From assembly GCA_030696435.1 (NCBI GenBank), contig JAUYSF010000130.1:1-14645 (forward strand): a stretch of DNA of 14,645 bases. Reading direction: 5' to 3'. Under the pieces are notes generated by a model that saw only the letters and a program-made list of their open reading frames with translations, was not told where the DNA came from and made no database searches. Both the position numbers and the translations under genes were made by a program. Within the stretch, counting starts at the first letter, position 1. Every line of letters begins with the position of its first letter. Shown here one piece after another: positions 7,786 to 14,645 of the stretch. Origin of the DNA: Desulfoprunum sp. Its GTDB lineage: Bacteria; Desulfobacterota; Desulfobulbia; Desulfobulbales; Desulfocapsaceae.

Positions 7786-8526
7786 TTAGGTGTCAGGTGT
7801 CGTTTTAGCTTCTCTCGTCAAAATCAATCTATCTGTAGTATGAACATTATGAACAAAATCATGAAGAGCGATCATATTCCAGCGGGCCTTATTATATAAA
7901 GTTGACCAAATCTCACCTGTTGTCTGTTCTTTTACGAGGATATTTGCTGATCTATCGATCTTGCCAATGAATTTTTGGCCATATTTCTGAGCTGTAGTGG
8001 TGGTAATTTCTAATTGGGTACCATTCTGATGAACCGAGGCAGTTACGTCCTCGGTGTAGCCATCAACAAGCTTGAGCTGGCCATGCCAGTTGTCACCGTC
8101 CAAATCGGCCCCAACCGGAGGATTTATCGGTGTCGGCGGATCGGGTTCCGGGCTCGAACCACCGCTCCCACCAGCGGCCAGTGCCACAGCCGCAACTGCT
8201 GCAATGCCTATTCCGGCATACAACAGTGTCTTCCCACTCGAATCAGTTTTTGTTGTCTGAGGAGCAGGGCTATTGGCCTTCTCGGTAATGGCAGCCGCCT
8301 GATATTGGGCCGCCACATCCTGTGGATTCTCAACCGCATCAGGTGCATTGTTTTGGCTATCCGCCACTTTGGTGCCATCAGTGGCTTTCACCACCTTTTG
8401 AGCGGCAGTTTTGTCAGCAGCGGCGGCGTTTGGGAGAGATATGTTTAAAATGCTTACACCCACAATAAGCAAGCTAACCATAGCAGAATTCAAGCACCGC
8501 AGGAGTCGTTTTCTTTCAATTTTCAT
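7786..8526 (-). CDS. Unrecognised secreted or membrane-anchored protein, first of a tandem paralogous pair
   Basis: A 246-residue protein of a family I cannot name. It has a signal peptide (basic RKRLLR, hydrophobic 15-31, probable cleavage after NAAAA near 37), a hydrophilic linker rich in Ala, Gln, Asp and Lys (38-99), and a Gly/Ala-rich hydrophobic segment LLYAGIGIAAVAAVALAAGG (101-120). A Pro-rich linker (126-138) and a C-terminal domain of about 100 residues follow. That domain holds GDNWHGQL, ASVHQNGTQLEI, YGQKFIGKI and TGEIWST, matching the downstream paralogue position by position; even the signal peptides share an S-I/V-LNI motif. The ATG at 8526 has GGGAAAGAAG just upstream. It begins 15 bp after the stop of the MacB-like permease, so it probably belongs to the export operon. 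Possible roles are a periplasmic substrate or accessory factor of the pump, or a surface or polysaccharide-linked protein. These are inferences; only the architecture and homology to its neighbour are seen. Confidence 0.82.
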   Translation of the reverse strand: MKIERKRLLRCLNSAMVSLLIVGVSILNISLPNAAAADKTAAQKVVKATDGTKVADSQNNAPDAVENPQDVAAQYQAAAITEKANSPAPQTTKTDSSGKTLLYAGIGIAAVAAVALAAGGSGGSSPEPDPPTPINPPVGADLDGDNWHGQLKLVDGYTEDVTASVHQNGTQLEITTTTAQKYGQKFIGKIDRSANILVKEQTTGEIWSTLYNKARWNMIALHDFVHNVHTTDRLILTREAKTTPDT

Positions 8527-8541
8527 ACTTCTTTCCCATGT

Positions 8542-9783
8542 TTATACAGCTCGCAGAGCGTTGATAGGATCAAGTCTGGCTGCCTGAATCGCCGGGTAGA
8601 GACCAAAAAACACCCCCGTGATCACCGCCAGAAAAAATGGAATAACCATAGAACCAAGTGTAATTTTGATCGACCAACCCGTAAAGGCTTCCATCGTCAA
8701 AACAAATACAAATCCAGCCAGCACTCCCAGCACCCCGCCGCTGACAGTGAGAAGAACCGATTCAGCCAGAAACTGGGTGATGATATCTTTGCGAGTGGCA
8801 CCAACCGCCCTGCGAATGCCAATCTCACGCTTACGCTCGGACACCGTCGCAAGCATGATATTCATAATACCAATCCCGCCGACAAGCAAAGAAATTCCGC
8901 CGATTACTGCCAGAACGATATTGAAAATTCTCTGGGTCCTCAAGGATTGCTGCAGTAATTCGAGGGGAACCACGAGCTGGTAGTCTTTGATTGAGTTATG
9001 AGCGACCTCCATGATCCGGTCTATTAATTGAGCAGCAGAAGATACATTATCGCGGCTATCAATTTCAACAATAATCCGTGAGAGCGACGATTTGTCAGAG
9101 TAGGCCGCAGACAAAGGGAGCTGTTCATTGGCTGAAAAGGAGAGTAAGAGTGCCTCGTTGAGGTTATCCCTGGAGATCTTGACCTTTTCCGACTTGCCAC
9201 TGGCCAATTCAGTCAGAATGCCAACCACTTTATACAAAGAGTCGCCAATCCGGAGATATTTTCCCACCTGTCCTTCTCTGCCAAGGGCTCGGGCTATTCC
9301 CGCCCCCAGAACGCAGACCATGGCGTTCTTCTCGACATCCCTGACATGGAGGAACCGACCTTCCGCCATGATAAGTCCCATTACCTGGGCGTAGTTGGCG
9401 GTACAAAGCATTACTTTGGGCAGAATTGTCTTTTTTGTCCCCAAGGGGGCAACAGCTACCTCTCGCAAGGCTGCGACCTCCTTGATATACAGACCACCAT
9501 TCTGCAATCTGTTGACATCGCTCCATGACACCCCATAGGAACGTTTTTCCTGGGCCTTCTGCTGCTGTTCCTTGGTGAGATTCAATTTGTTGATATAGAT
9601 ATTGGTGAGTCCCATCCCTTCGATCTGCTGCAACACCTCTTGTTTGGCCCCTTCACCTGTTGATATCATCGACATGACGGCCATGACGCCGCAGACTACG
9701 CCAAGAATGCTCAAGAAGGATCTCAGTTTGTGGACAAAAAGCGATTTCCAGGCAACAGCCGTGAGGAGGAGAATTTTCGTCAT
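8542..9783 (-). CDS. MacB-like ABC transporter permease (MacB_PCD and FtsX domains)
   Basis: A 413-residue inner-membrane permease of the type VII (MacB/LolCE/FtsX) ABC class, which does not move substrate through the membrane but drives periplasmic or outer-leaflet cargo by mechanotransmission. TM1 is at about 20-42 (SFLSILGVVCGVMAVMSM). A large periplasmic domain spans about 45-280, and three C-terminal helices lie at about 288-312, 340-362 and 375-398. NIMLATVSERKREIGIRRAV (about 305-324) and the end ARLDPINALRA are classic MacB signatures. Escherichia coli MacB is longer because its ATPase is fused; here the ATPase is a separate gene whose TGA is 1 nt before this ATG. A MacA-like adaptor and a TolC-like channel precede it in the same operon. 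Known MacB pumps move macrolides, peptides, siderophores and lipids; the substrate here is unknown. It could be a saccharide-lipid or the two secreted proteins encoded just downstream. Confidence 0.95.
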   Translation of the reverse strand: MTKILLLTAVAWKSLFVHKLRSFLSILGVVCGVMAVMSMISTGEGAKQEVLQQIEGMGLTNIYINKLNLTKEQQQKAQEKRSYGVSWSDVNRLQNGGLYIKEVAALREVAVAPLGTKKTILPKVMLCTANYAQVMGLIMAEGRFLHVRDVEKNAMVCVLGAGIARALGREGQVGKYLRIGDSLYKVVGILTELASGKSEKVKISRDNLNEALLLSFSANEQLPLSAAYSDKSSLSRIIVEIDSRDNVSSAAQLIDRIMEVAHNSIKDYQLVVPLELLQQSLRTQRIFNIVLAVIGGISLLVGGIGIMNIMLATVSERKREIGIRRAVGATRKDIITQFLAESVLLTVSGGVLGVLAGFVFVLTMEAFTGWSIKITLGSMVIPFFLAVITGVFFGLYPAIQAARLDPINALRAV

Positions 9784-9784
9784 C

Positions 9785-10480
9785 TCAGTCGGTCAGCAGA
9801 ACGCCATCCTGCATTTTTATGATTTTTTTTGAAACAGCAGCAACCTGAGAATCATGGGTCACCATGACAATCGTCGCACCACGTTCATTGAGTTCTTGAA
9901 AGAGTTCGAGAATAGCCAGACTGCTCCGGGTGTCCAGATTGCCGGTAGGTTCGTCGGCAAGGATCAGTTTGGGTGAGATTGCCAGGGCCCTGGCAATGGC
10001 CACCCGCTGCATTTCACCACCTGAAAGTTCGGCAGGACGATGTTTTTTCCGGTGCCCCAACCCCACCCGCTCAATCGCCTCATTGACCTTTCGCTGTGCG
10101 TCGCTGCGGTCCGTCCGATTATAGAGGAAGGGTAAAGAAACATTGCCAAGCACATCGAGTTCAGGCAACAGGTCAAAGGTCTGGAAGACGAAGCCAAGCC
10201 AATGTGCCCTGATCCAAGAAAGCTCATTGTCGGTCAATGCAAGCATGTTCCTGTCGCTGAACAGATATGTGCCGGAATCGGGCAGCGTCAACCCTCCGAG
10301 AACATGGAGCAGCGTCGATTTCCCTGATCCCGATGTTCCCATGATCGACAGAAAATCCCCCGAAGTGACAGTCAGATCGACACCGCGGAGAACTTCAATA
10401 TCTTCACCGCCGAGGACATATCTTTTTCGAATATCGCTGACCTGAAGTAACATCAGAGCTCTTGGACTTTTCCCTGGCAT
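9785..10480 (-). CDS. ABC transporter ATP-binding protein (MacB/LolD family)
   Basis: A 231-residue ATPase that powers the adjacent MacB-like permease. All nucleotide-binding motifs are intact: Walker [10 protein letters not shown] (48-56), Q-loop [10 protein letters not shown], signature [15 protein letters not shown], Walker [13 protein letters not shown] and the H-loop histidine in VMVTHDSQ. The [17 protein letters not shown] context is typical of LolD/MacB-type ATPases. Length is normal. The ATG at 10480 lies 1 nt after the TGA of the adaptor gene (TGATATG), which suggests translational coupling. An internal ATG at 10453 would drop nine non-conserved residues and is a possible alternative start. 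The two halves of the exporter are separate polypeptides here, unlike fused E. coli MacB. Confidence 0.95.
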   Translation of the reverse strand: MPGKSPRALMLLQVSDIRKRYVLGGEDIEVLRGVDLTVTSGDFLSIMGTSGSGKSTLLHVLGGLTLPDSGTYLFSDRNMLALTDNELSWIRAHWLGFVFQTFDLLPELDVLGNVSLPFLYNRTDRSDAQRKVNEAIERVGLGHRKKHRPAELSGGEMQRVAIARALAISPKLILADEPTGNLDTRSSLAILELFQELNERGATIVMVTHDSQVAAVSKKIIKMQDGVLLTD

Positions 10481-10481
10481 A

Positions 10482-11915
10482 TCAATGTGCTTTCGGCTTG
10501 ACCAGACTCACCTTCTCGCCGGTCTGCAGACCACTGACGATCTGAACGAAATCTTCGTTTTGCACACCAATCTTGATCTGCCTTTTTTCGTCCGCCCCCC
10601 AGCTGTTGTGCACATAGCAGACATCTCCCGTGTCATCAGAGAAAACGACCTGGGTCGGCACAGTCAATACCTGTTTCAATGACTGAGCGATAATAGACAC
10701 CCGGCAGGTCATCCCCGGACGCAGTCTTTTATCCTCATTTTGCAGCGTAAAAACGACCTGAAAATATTTTTCCTGGCCTGGTTCAGCGGATTCAGACGTG
10801 GCGAGGGCACCAATAAAGGTCAGATCACCATTGAAGACCGTATCGGGATAAGCATCGACCTGAACAATGCCTTTCTGGCCGAGAGAGAGTTTGAAAAGAT
10901 CAATTTCACGGACCTTGGTTTTGACAATCATTTTTGAAATATCAGGCAGATACAGAATAGGTTGATTCATAAAAACAGAATCTCCCTCACGTGGTTTGCG
11001 TTTTTCGCCTTCTCGAAAGGTCTCGTAATGAATGACAATGCCATCAAAAGGGGCTTTGATGACGGTTTTTGCTAACTCGACCTGAGCCTGCTCAAGGGCA
11101 GTCTCTTTGGAACTGACCTTACTTATGATCTGATTGAGCGTGGCCTGGGCCTTGGCGACCTTATGCACACCACCCTGACGAGTCCGCTCAAGAAGGAGCG
11201 TGGCGTTTTGTTTTTTGGCCTTGGCACTTTCCTGCAGGGCGGGAAAAACGTGTTTCTTGTAACTCTCAAAACGCCCAGTAGCCTCTTTAAACTGATCTCT
11301 GAGAATGGCTACTTTTTCTTCTGCGGCGGAAATCTCCGACTTATTATCAAAGCCATTCTTCTTCAGATCCTGCAGATCCTTATAAAAAGCCTCATAGCGC
11401 TGCAACTCGAGCTGGGCCTTCTGGCGTTCCTCTTGCAACATCGATATTTTCAGTGGGCCATCACCTTCCTCGAACTGTTTGAGCTCAAGAGTTGCTACGT
11501 TGAGATTGTATTCGGCGTTGGCGATTTCCTGGCCAACCTGATTATCTTCCGATGCCATCATCTGCTCAGCGGCCTGCACGGCAGCCTTGAGCTCGGCGAT
11601 TTCGGCCTGCAGGCCCTCAACCGCTTTCTGAAAAGGCAGGGGATCAAGTTTTACCAGGGTATCACCCTTCTTCACCCGGGTCCCATCCTCAATAAGATAA
11701 ATAATTTTCCCTTCTGTCCCGAGAATCTCGGAGGAAAGGGTATGCGATTGAGCGGCGTCGAGTTCACCCACAACGTTGATCTCAACCTGCAAATCCTGAA
11801 TCTTGGCCTCTGTGTAGACAGGAGTTGTATCTTGCTTGCCAAGCCTGCCGGGCAGCAGAGAGAAGACGGCAAAAATGCCACCAATCACCAGCGCTATGAT
11901 TATTGCAGTTCTCAT
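10482..11915 (-). CDS. MacA-like periplasmic adaptor (HlyD/RND membrane fusion protein family)
   Basis: A 477-residue adaptor that bridges the inner-membrane MacB-like pump and the TolC-like outer-membrane channel across the periplasm. An uncleaved N-terminal membrane helix (about 4-20) is followed by the first half of the lipoyl domain (GKIIYLIEDGTRVKKGDTLVKLDP split around 68-92). A long alpha-helical hairpin covers about 95-290, with heptad-like Leu/Ala/Glu/Lys content. The second lipoyl half (VIKAPFDGIVIHYETFREGE) follows, then beta-barrel and membrane-proximal domains ending at the C-terminus. The hairpin is longer than in E. coli MacA (about 370 residues in total), which would suit a longer reach or a different channel tip. 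The ATG overlaps the last base of the TolC-like gene's TAA stop (TAATG). No lipobox is seen, so anchoring is by the N-terminal helix. Family assignment is firm; the substrate is not known. Confidence 0.93.
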   Translation of the reverse strand: MRTAIIIALVIGGIFAVFSLLPGRLGKQDTTPVYTEAKIQDLQVEINVVGELDAAQSHTLSSEILGTEGKIIYLIEDGTRVKKGDTLVKLDPLPFQKAVEGLQAEIAELKAAVQAAEQMMASEDNQVGQEIANAEYNLNVATLELKQFEEGDGPLKISMLQEERQKAQLELQRYEAFYKDLQDLKKNGFDNKSEISAAEEKVAILRDQFKEATGRFESYKKHVFPALQESAKAKKQNATLLLERTRQGGVHKVAKAQATLNQIISKVSSKETALEQAQVELAKTVIKAPFDGIVIHYETFREGEKRKPREGDSVFMNQPILYLPDISKMIVKTKVREIDLFKLSLGQKGIVQVDAYPDTVFNGDLTFIGALATSESAEPGQEKYFQVVFTLQNEDKRLRPGMTCRVSIIAQSLKQVLTVPTQVVFSDDTGDVCYVHNSWGADEKRQIKIGVQNEDFVQIVSGLQTGEKVSLVKPKAH

Positions 11916-13339
11916 TAATTTGATTCTTTGTCCTCTTTTCGGTCTATCAAGGTTCCAAGAGATGATCGCAGACTATAGGTCCCAATTATATACGATATGG
12001 TTTCAACCATTTGATCGATCTTGGCCTTCTGCAACTCAGTTTGCGCCTCAAGCAGGTCAAAATTATTGGCCATGCTGTAGCGGAATTTGCTTTCGGCAAG
12101 TCGGAGTTTGCCCATGGCCTGTTTAGCCTGTTCCTGGCGTATCTGTATTCTTTCTTCCTGTTTTTGCAGGCTGTTTAACTGAAAGCGTACGTCCTGCACG
12201 ACCCGTTCTTCTTCCCCCTGGCGTTCGAGCTGTACCTGTCGAAAACTGAGCTTGCTTTTTTCATAGTCATTTCTCTCGCTGGTTCGGAAAATATCAGTAT
12301 CACTTGACAACGCGGCGGTCCATCTTTTATCGGAGAGATCATCAAAGTCTTCTTCGTGGGCTACATTATAGCCCAAACGCAGATCCAATTGGGGCAGGAG
12401 ATTATTTTTGGCAATTGCTACCTGGCGCTCCGCCTCTTTCACCTGCATGGAACTCAATTCGAGTTCAATTCTGTTTTTCAAGGCAATCTTCTGGGCTTCC
12501 TCAAGACCAATATGCACTGTCGCGTAGTCAACCGGAGCTGCTACAATGATTGTTTGCTGCTGAGGAATAGCCAATAATTGCTTCACCGCATCGATATTAT
12601 TGGCATATTGCTCGTTTGTTGAAGTCAACTCTTCCTGAACGTTCTGGATCCGAATCTCGGCTCTATACAAGTCCATCGCATTGATAATACCATTGCGTTC
12701 CTTAATTTTGGCCAGGGCCAGATGTTTTTTGAGATCATCAAGCTGTTTTTCAAGAAAGCTCACCTGTTGCTGGGTCTGGATACTGTTATAGACCGCAGAG
12801 ACAGTCTGTAGAACCGTTTCGGCCTGCTGCTGGATAAACGAGAGTTTTGCACTTTCGTAGGCGAAAGTACCGCTGTACACGCCATCCATGGAAAATTTGG
12901 TGCCGGCACCGCGCAGCAAAGGCACGCTCATGGAAACATCCACTTCATTCGTTGAGTCCCCCCCTATTTCACCGAACAGTGGTGTCACTGACAACGTCGC
13001 CCCGGTAGAGACTTTGCGGGAAACGGTTGCTCCGGTCTGCCAATAGCCATCCGTTGCAGAATTGTAGTTTACCGCTCCCTGAGGTTTGATTTTGACATCG
13101 AACTCAGCCTTCTGAGATTTCAGCGAAAGGTCACTCGAGGTAACCCCAAGAGCACTATTCACCAAAGAACGGTTGTGTGTAAGGGCAATCTGAATAGCCT
13201 GTTCAAGAGAAATAATTTCGTTTTTTGGCGGTCCAACAGTTTCATTGTTGCCGGCATACAGCCAAGAGCCACTGTGTACTATTACCGATACAACAACTAT
13301 TGTTATGAAGAGGAGCTCTTTTCTCACAATGATCAACAC
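11915..13339 (-). CDS. TolC-family outer-membrane efflux protein
   Basis: A 474-residue outer-membrane channel protein of the TolC/OEP family. The N-terminus has a hydrophobic signal segment (about 8-24) with probable cleavage after LYA near 29. ISLEQAIQIALTHNRSLVNS (43-62) is the typical first helix entry of the OEP repeat, and the second repeat begins at IGLEEAQKIALKNRIELELS. Long amphipathic helices with many Gln, Glu and Lys fill the rest. Start choice is not settled: GTG codons at 13339 and 13327 are both in frame, and neither has a strong ribosome binding site. A 15-residue leader ORF with a strong site ends at 13333 and overlaps the first of these, so translation may re-initiate at 13327 (VRKELLFITIV), giving a compact signal peptide. 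The stop overlaps the MacA-like start by 1 nt. Together the four genes form a complete tripartite exporter. Confidence 0.92.
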   Translation of the reverse strand: MLIIVRKELLFITIVVVSVIVHSGSWLYAGNNETVGPPKNEIISLEQAIQIALTHNRSLVNSALGVTSSDLSLKSQKAEFDVKIKPQGAVNYNSATDGYWQTGATVSRKVSTGATLSVTPLFGEIGGDSTNEVDVSMSVPLLRGAGTKFSMDGVYSGTFAYESAKLSFIQQQAETVLQTVSAVYNSIQTQQQVSFLEKQLDDLKKHLALAKIKERNGIINAMDLYRAEIRIQNVQEELTSTNEQYANNIDAVKQLLAIPQQQTIIVAAPVDYATVHIGLEEAQKIALKNRIELELSSMQVKEAERQVAIAKNNLLPQLDLRLGYNVAHEEDFDDLSDKRWTAALSSDTDIFRTSERNDYEKSKLSFRQVQLERQGEEERVVQDVRFQLNSLQKQEERIQIRQEQAKQAMGKLRLAESKFRYSMANNFDLLEAQTELQKAKIDQMVETISYIIGTYSLRSSLGTLIDRKEDKESN

Positions 13340-13380
13340 CTGACAATTAAAAAATCCGAATCGATATACGGCAATTCCAT
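13333..13380 (-). CDS. Possible 15-residue leader peptide upstream of the TolC-like gene
   Basis: An ATG at 13380 preceded by GGAAAGGA at 5-nt spacing opens a short frame reading MELPYIDSDFLIVRC. It ends with TGA at 13335-13333, overlapping the first possible GTG start of the TolC-like gene and ending 5 nt before the second one (13327). The ribosome site is the best in this stretch, and the TolC-like gene itself lacks one. This fits translational coupling or a regulatory leader. It could also be chance: the frame is very short and no family is known. A one-base error in the TTTTTT run here would instead fuse it to the TolC-like frame. Confidence 0.35.
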   Translation of the reverse strand: MELPYIDSDFLIVRC

Positions 13381-13455
13381 AGAAATCCTTTCCAAAAGAA
13401 ATTCAGTATGTACTCCAGTTCGAAAGGAGATGGAACAGAACAAATGTTTTATCTT

Positions 13456-13484
13456 TAAATAATTGGTATTATTCTATTTATCAA
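13456..13484 (-). promoter_or_regulatory. Weak promoter candidate for the TolC-MacAB-like operon
   Basis: On the minus strand TTGATA (13479-13484) and TATTTA (13456-13461) are separated by 17 bp, overlapping the last codons and stop of the flippase-like gene. The -35 box matches 5 of 6 consensus bases (TTGACA), but the -10 box only about half. The 134-bp AT-rich gap after the flippase-like gene is the largest between genes in this half of the window, so a promoter here is plausible but not demonstrated. Confidence 0.22.
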
Positions 13485-14562
13485 CTTCATGTTGGAAGGT
13501 TTCTATGGCATCAAATTCACCCTGAGAGGTCTGTTTGTAGCATAAATATACCAGATAACCAACAACCCCCATAGAGAGCATTTTGGCCCGAAGAAGCAGC
13601 CCCATTGCCAGGGTCTCCACTCCCGGTATGCCCGCAAGAAGAAAATAAAAAACAAATATTGATTCAAAATAGCCGAGATTACCGAGGAGCGTCACCGGCA
13701 CATGGGCCGCAAAGAGGATTGCCGGTACCAGCGCGCACACTATCGAAAAATCAGGACGGACTCCGAAAGCCCGAAAAGCCACATATACGTTTACCCAGGT
13801 TAGGATATAAAACAAAACCGTCAAACCAACAATTTTCAGCATGTATCCCCGATCATTTTTCAATGTCTCTGCCGCAAACCGAGCTTCATCCCGAATCCTG
13901 TCAAGCCGCCGAAATATTTTTGTGCATTGAGACTCAAAAACACCAACATATCTTCTTGCCTGAATCCAGGAAAAATGATCGACAAATCTATAAAGGCGAT
14001 AGAAGACAAAAGAAAATATTTTCTGCGGTACCTTCAGCGGGGTTTTCACCTTCCAGAGCCACATCGTCGCACAGAGGAGAAAACCACCAGCGCAGGCAGG
14101 CAGGAAAATAGAGGGGTTTCGATACAACCCCGGTGAAAACAGCGGGGCTACCACAACAAGAACAAAAAGAAATACAACTCCTGATACCCTTTCGACAAAG
14201 ATACTCACTGCGGCGTATGCCTGATTGTCTATAAGTTTGCCGGCATAGTAGGATCTCACGACATCACCGCCAACGGTTGAAGGCAGTAAATTAGAAAAAA
14301 AGTAACCAATCAGATAAATACGCAAAAGCGTGAAAAAAGAAATCGGCTTCCCATTGCAATCAAGAATGACCTTCCACTTCATACAACTGACCAACAGCAT
14401 CAATGGCGAGAGCAAAAATGCCACTGAGAGATAGAACCAATCCACGCGGGATAAAATTTCCATCAGTTCATTGGCCCTGACAAATGACAATAATACTGCA
14501 AAAAAGGCACAACTGATAACTACCTTAAGAACAGTCGCCAGGGTTTTCTTTGTCTGTTTCAT
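13474..14562 (-). CDS. Flippase-like integral membrane protein (lysylphosphatidylglycerol synthase TM domain family, UPF0104)
   Basis: A 362-residue polytopic protein with about eight hydrophobic helices (roughly 8-28, 40-60, 82-102, 125-147, 152-170, 243-265, 272-295 and 300-335) and no aminoacyl-transferase domain. The family hallmark is IGYFFSNLLPSTVGGDVVRS (about 90-109), followed by YAAVSIFVERVSGVVFL. In MprF the same membrane domain flips lysyl-phosphatidylglycerol. Stand-alone members such as this one often sit beside glycosyltransferase genes and are thought to help move or modify lipid-linked glycans, but their function is mostly unproven. The ATG at 14562 has no clear ribosome site; an in-frame stop lies four codons upstream, so no longer start exists. 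Its position at the head of the exporter and glycosyltransferase genes suggests a role in the same glycan or lipid pathway. Confidence 0.9.
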   Translation of the reverse strand: MKQTKKTLATVLKVVISCAFFAVLLSFVRANELMEILSRVDWFYLSVAFLLSPLMLLVSCMKWKVILDCNGKPISFFTLLRIYLIGYFFSNLLPSTVGGDVVRSYYAGKLIDNQAYAAVSIFVERVSGVVFLFVLVVVAPLFSPGLYRNPSIFLPACAGGFLLCATMWLWKVKTPLKVPQKIFSFVFYRLYRFVDHFSWIQARRYVGVFESQCTKIFRRLDRIRDEARFAAETLKNDRGYMLKIVGLTVLFYILTWVNVYVAFRAFGVRPDFSIVCALVPAILFAAHVPVTLLGNLGYFESIFVFYFLLAGIPGVETLAMGLLLRAKMLSMGVVGYLVYLCYKQTSQGEFDAIETFQHEVDK

Positions 14563-14571
14563 ATAAACAAG

Positions 14572-14643
14572 TTAGTGAAAGGGTGGCGGGCTCATACAAG
14601 TCACTCGCCTGCCATATGCCAGCTTCAGAGAGCCACCTACATC
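14572..14643 (-). CDS. Possible 3' end of a further gene cut by the right window edge
   Basis: A frame open from the window edge reads DVGGSLKLAYGRRVTCMSPP and stops with TAA at 14574-14572, nine bases before the flippase-like start. This spacing would suit an upstream operon partner. The stretch is only 24 codons, another frame is also open across it, and no family motif is visible, so it may be non-coding. Confidence 0.15.
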   Translation of the reverse strand, partial: DVGGSLKLAYGRRVTCMSPPPFH

Positions 14644-14645
14644 CT

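Noticed and set aside
11163..11918. Plus-strand open frame of 251 codons
   Set aside because: It mirrors the helical hairpin of the MacA-like adaptor. Its Leu/Phe-rich translation is a by-product of Lys/Glu codons on the other strand.
14580..14625. Imperfect palindrome around CATATG and GGCGGGC near the right edge, considered as an operator
   Set aside because: The symmetry is short and imperfect, and nothing else ties it to a promoter.

Overview
The window carries a single coherent block of genes, all on the minus strand, so the biological order runs from the right edge to the left. Base composition is close to even. The sequence suggests a Gram-negative (diderm) bacterium: it has a TolC-family outer-membrane channel, a MacA/MacB-type tripartite pump, Sec signal peptides and a polyprenyl-phosphate sugar initiating enzyme. 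The mix of genes resembles exopolysaccharide loci of sulfate- or metal-reducing Desulfobacterota, but that placement is only an inference from gene style.

Right part (14562 to 8542): a flippase-like integral membrane protein of the lysylphosphatidylglycerol-synthase TM family is followed, after a 134-bp gap with a small leader ORF, by a tightly packed export operon. Its order is TolC-like channel, MacA-like adaptor, LolD/MacB-like ATPase and MacB-like permease. Stops and starts in this operon overlap or lie 1 nt apart.

Middle (8526 to 6946): two adjacent, clearly paralogous genes of no family I recognise. Each has a signal peptide, a low-complexity linker, a Gly/Ala-rich hydrophobic segment, a Pro- or Thr-rich linker and a C-terminal domain of about 100 residues with shared GDNW, VHQN and TGEIWST motifs. 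The first starts 15 bp after the permease gene, so both are probably co-transcribed with the pump. They are the best candidates here for an undescribed component: substrate, accessory factor or surface protein of the exporter.

Left-middle (6901 to 1593): four family-2 glycosyltransferases (one GtrB/ArnC/DPM1-like with two C-terminal TM helices, three soluble or peripheral rhamnosyltransferase-like enzymes) and a WbaP/WcaJ-type polyprenyl-phosphate hexose-1-phosphate transferase. Together they could build a lipid-linked oligosaccharide. No Wzx, Wzy, Wzz/Wzc or ABC-2 polysaccharide exporter is seen in the window.

Left end: a Bax-inhibitor-1 family membrane protein (YbhL/YccA-like) with its own ribosome binding site, a strong rho-independent terminator, and the N-terminal 221 codons of coaBC (coenzyme A biosynthesis), cut by the window edge. 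These two look like ordinary genes flanking the polysaccharide/export block. I saw no RNA genes, insertion sequences, CRISPR arrays or attachment sites.
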